Assembly: GCA_013820875.1 (NCBI GenBank) | Contig: JACDHS010000052.1 | Coordinates: forward strand, 1-34,000 | Direction: 5' to 3' | DNA: 34,000 nucleotides | DNA from: Verrucomicrobiota bacterium | Lineage (GTDB): Bacteria > Verrucomicrobiota > Verrucomicrobiia > Limisphaerales > JACDHS01 | Shown here: one piece after another, positions 32,621 through 34,000 of the stretch | Numbering within the stretch: position 1 is the first letter of the stretch | Layout: each line of letters starts with the position of its first letter | Notes under the pieces: generated by a model | What the model was told of the DNA's origin: nothing | The model's database searches: none | Seen by the model: only the letters and a program-made list of their open reading frames with translations | Position numbers and translations under genes: made by a program

Positions 32621-32809
32621 CCACCCATTTTTCAGACAGGCTCATTTGGTGGATATCCCAAAAATATTTTTCACCTGTTTTGATGAAAATGGATGTAAAT
32701 GCCTTATCTGCGGTGGTTTACGGCGGTAAAAATAATTTGCCTGAAAAAATTGCTCCGACACTAGGTGACGGAGTGGCTGTGAGAGGATGTCTCGTTCGTT
32801 TAACAGGAA

Positions 32810-33799
32810 ATGGAGTTAAACGAGCGACGAAAACAGAACTTTAATCAGTTTGGAATCGATATTATGAGACAGAATATACCGGTTAGTCAGGGTGGATTGC
32901 TCGGCAGGATGAACGTTGCGATCAAAGCGGCGGATAGCCACAGCGCCACAGTGGTGTTGGCGCATAACTCGGCGGTGACAATGAGCCTGGCTCGAGCAGC
33001 AGCAGTTTTGGCGCGGGACGCTCGGGAATTGGGCAAGGATGAATTGCGCAAGCTGCGGGAACTGTTGGAGACGGAACGAATCGCAACGCGTGAATTTGCG
33101 TTGCTGGGCCGGGATCAATTGAAACCGGCGCTCGGACGGTTGTATCATCCGGGCTGGGATGTGACCGGGTTTCGCGGTGGGTTCCGGGTTTCGGAACGCG
33201 CCAGTGACCTGGAGGTGTGGGCGGAAACTTTTCATAATTACCTCGTTCAGAATCCTGGCAGGGAAGTTCCTGCGCATAACATCACGGCTGCCCAGGCAGC
33301 GGAACGATACAATGCACTTAAGACTGCGCGGACCGCTGTGAAAGCGCAGGAGGGCGCGTTGAGAACCCTGGTGCAGCAGAGTGACGCGGCGTTTGCTCTC
33401 TTGCTTAAGATGCTGCGGGGGTTGGTGAAGGAGTTATCGTTGACTTTAACTCTCGACGATGGACGTTGGACAGCGTTCGGATTCAACGCACCAGCGGCAA
33501 AGGAACGTCCGGAAACGCCGACGAATGTCACGGCGGTTTCGGTGACAGAGAATGCTATGGCTGTGCAGTGGGACAAAGCGCCGCGCGCGGAGTATTATCG
33601 GGTGCGCATCAAGGTGGTGGGCGTGGATGAAGAACCAAAAGTGGTGGGCACACCGTCGGATACGGATTTTATGTTTGAAGAGTTGCCAGCGGATGCGGTG
33701 GTGGAAGTGACGATTTCCGCGGTGAACAAGGGTGGGGAGAGTGCGCTGAGTGAGGTGGTGATGGTGAGGACGGGGGAGGAAATAGACAATCGGCAATAG
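32810..33799 (+). CDS. Fibronectin type III domain protein, paralogue of the left-edge gene
   Basis: ATG 32810 gives 329 residues; ATG 32864 (MRQNIPVSQGGLLGRMNVAI) is an equally likely start. The N-terminal ~220 residues are helical and charged (SLARAAAVLARDARELGKDE; ARTAVKAQEGALRTLVQQSD). The C-terminal FN3-like domain starts near RPETPTNVTAVSVTENAMAV and ends GESALSEVVMVRTGEE. There is no signal peptide or membrane segment. It aligns along most of its length with the protein at 3-845, best in the FN3 part, where the DNA is also very similar. The function is unknown; the helical part could form a coiled assembly. Confidence 0.82.
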   Translation: MELNERRKQNFNQFGIDIMRQNIPVSQGGLLGRMNVAIKAADSHSATVVLAHNSAVTMSLARAAAVLARDARELGKDELRKLRELLETERIATREFALLGRDQLKPALGRLYHPGWDVTGFRGGFRVSERASDLEVWAETFHNYLVQNPGREVPAHNITAAQAAERYNALKTARTAVKAQEGALRTLVQQSDAAFALLLKMLRGLVKELSLTLTLDDGRWTAFGFNAPAAKERPETPTNVTAVSVTENAMAVQWDKAPRAEYYRVRIKVVGVDEEPKVVGTPSDTDFMFEELPADAVVEVTISAVNKGGESALSEVVMVRTGEEIDNRQ

Positions 33800-33808
33800 C
33801 CGATAGCG

Positions 33809-33840
33809 ACCGGAGTGCGCCGAGACGGGCGCACTCCGGT
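33809..33840. repeat. GAGAC-loop hairpin, 13-bp stem, after the FN3 gene
   Basis: Arms accggagtgcgcc and ggcgcactccggt are perfectly complementary; the loop is gagacg. It lies 9 bases after the stop codon, without a T-run. A weaker hairpin (actgccg/cggcagt, 33867-33889) follows. Nothing else was recognised up to the window end. Confidence 0.65.
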
Positions 33841-34000
33841 AGCAGCGTCAACCAATCCCCAAGCCCACTGCCGTTTAGTTAGCGGCAGTTAAACTTTCAT
33901 ATCGCGGTTGCAACCGGCGGCGCGCAAGTCAGAACTGGAGAGTCGCTGCCCTTGGCGGGCTGGAGTGACGCGCCCTACCTTTTGAATTTGCGACAGACGA

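Larger units (their letters stand above)
31674..32809. other. Gene-free, repeat-rich region
   Basis: About 1.1 kb without a convincing gene. It holds a ~190-bp inverted repeat (31825-32013), a 42-bp degenerate tandem array (32279-32470) and two adjacent hairpins (32579-32620). A 50-codon ORF at 32692-32844 overlaps the next gene but has no recognisable feature. Other short ORFs overlap the repeats. Confidence 0.6.

Noticed and set aside
32692-32844. 50-codon ORF before the right-hand FN3 gene
   Set aside because: No recognisable feature and it overlaps the FN3 start; kept only as a note in the gap entry.

Overview
The window looks like a chromosomal piece of a soil-type Verrucomicrobium, probably a Pedosphaera-like lineage. 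This is inference: the clues are moderate GC, a fused SecD-SecF, large secreted proteins carrying FN3 or putative-Ig modules and a shared C-terminal ~65-residue domain, a DUF3618/holin/YihY envelope cluster, and intergenic DNA rich in hairpin repeats. No database search was possible.

Layout. Positions 1-845 hold the 3' part of an FN3 protein whose paralogue lies at the other end (32810-33799). Positions 984-2919 encode three exported proteins: a Cys/Lys octapeptide-repeat protein, a His octapeptide-repeat protein and a triple-Rid-domain protein. A housekeeping block follows: yajC-secDF (preprotein translocase accessory), terC-recJ (overlapping by 4 bp), a giant SpoIID-domain secreted protein, a Bcp peroxiredoxin, a di-iron hydroxylase-like membrane protein and an RhlE-type helicase. 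Positions 15060-17979 form an envelope/stress operon (DUF883-like, holin-X, DUF3618, YihY). After a repeat-rich spacer come a multidomain amidase (18826-21522), a second fatty-acid-hydroxylase-family protein, an SGNH hydrolase, a glucosyl-3-phosphoglycerate-synthase-like/HAD-phosphatase fusion, a SET-domain methyltransferase and a SWIM-SNF2 helicase.

The right part (28914-32809) is accessory. A two-gene DUF4160/DUF2442 cassette sits between perfect 76-bp direct repeats made of the SNF2 gene tail, which is also the overlap with the convergent metallo-hydrolase gene. Next come hairpin repeats, an attC-like site with what looks like a complete integron gene cassette, and about 1.1 kb of gene-free DNA with a 190-bp inverted repeat and a 42-bp degenerate tandem array. 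The SNF2 gene itself contains two palindromic repeat elements read through in the same frame.

Best candidates for something undescribed are: in-frame palindromic elements inside a helicase gene; the cassette that duplicates the overlap of two convergent genes; a lone integron cassette without a visible integrase; a predicted one-polypeptide glucosylglycerate (or related) synthase/phosphatase; and paired octapeptide-repeat exported proteins. No rRNA, tRNA or CRISPR array was recognised.
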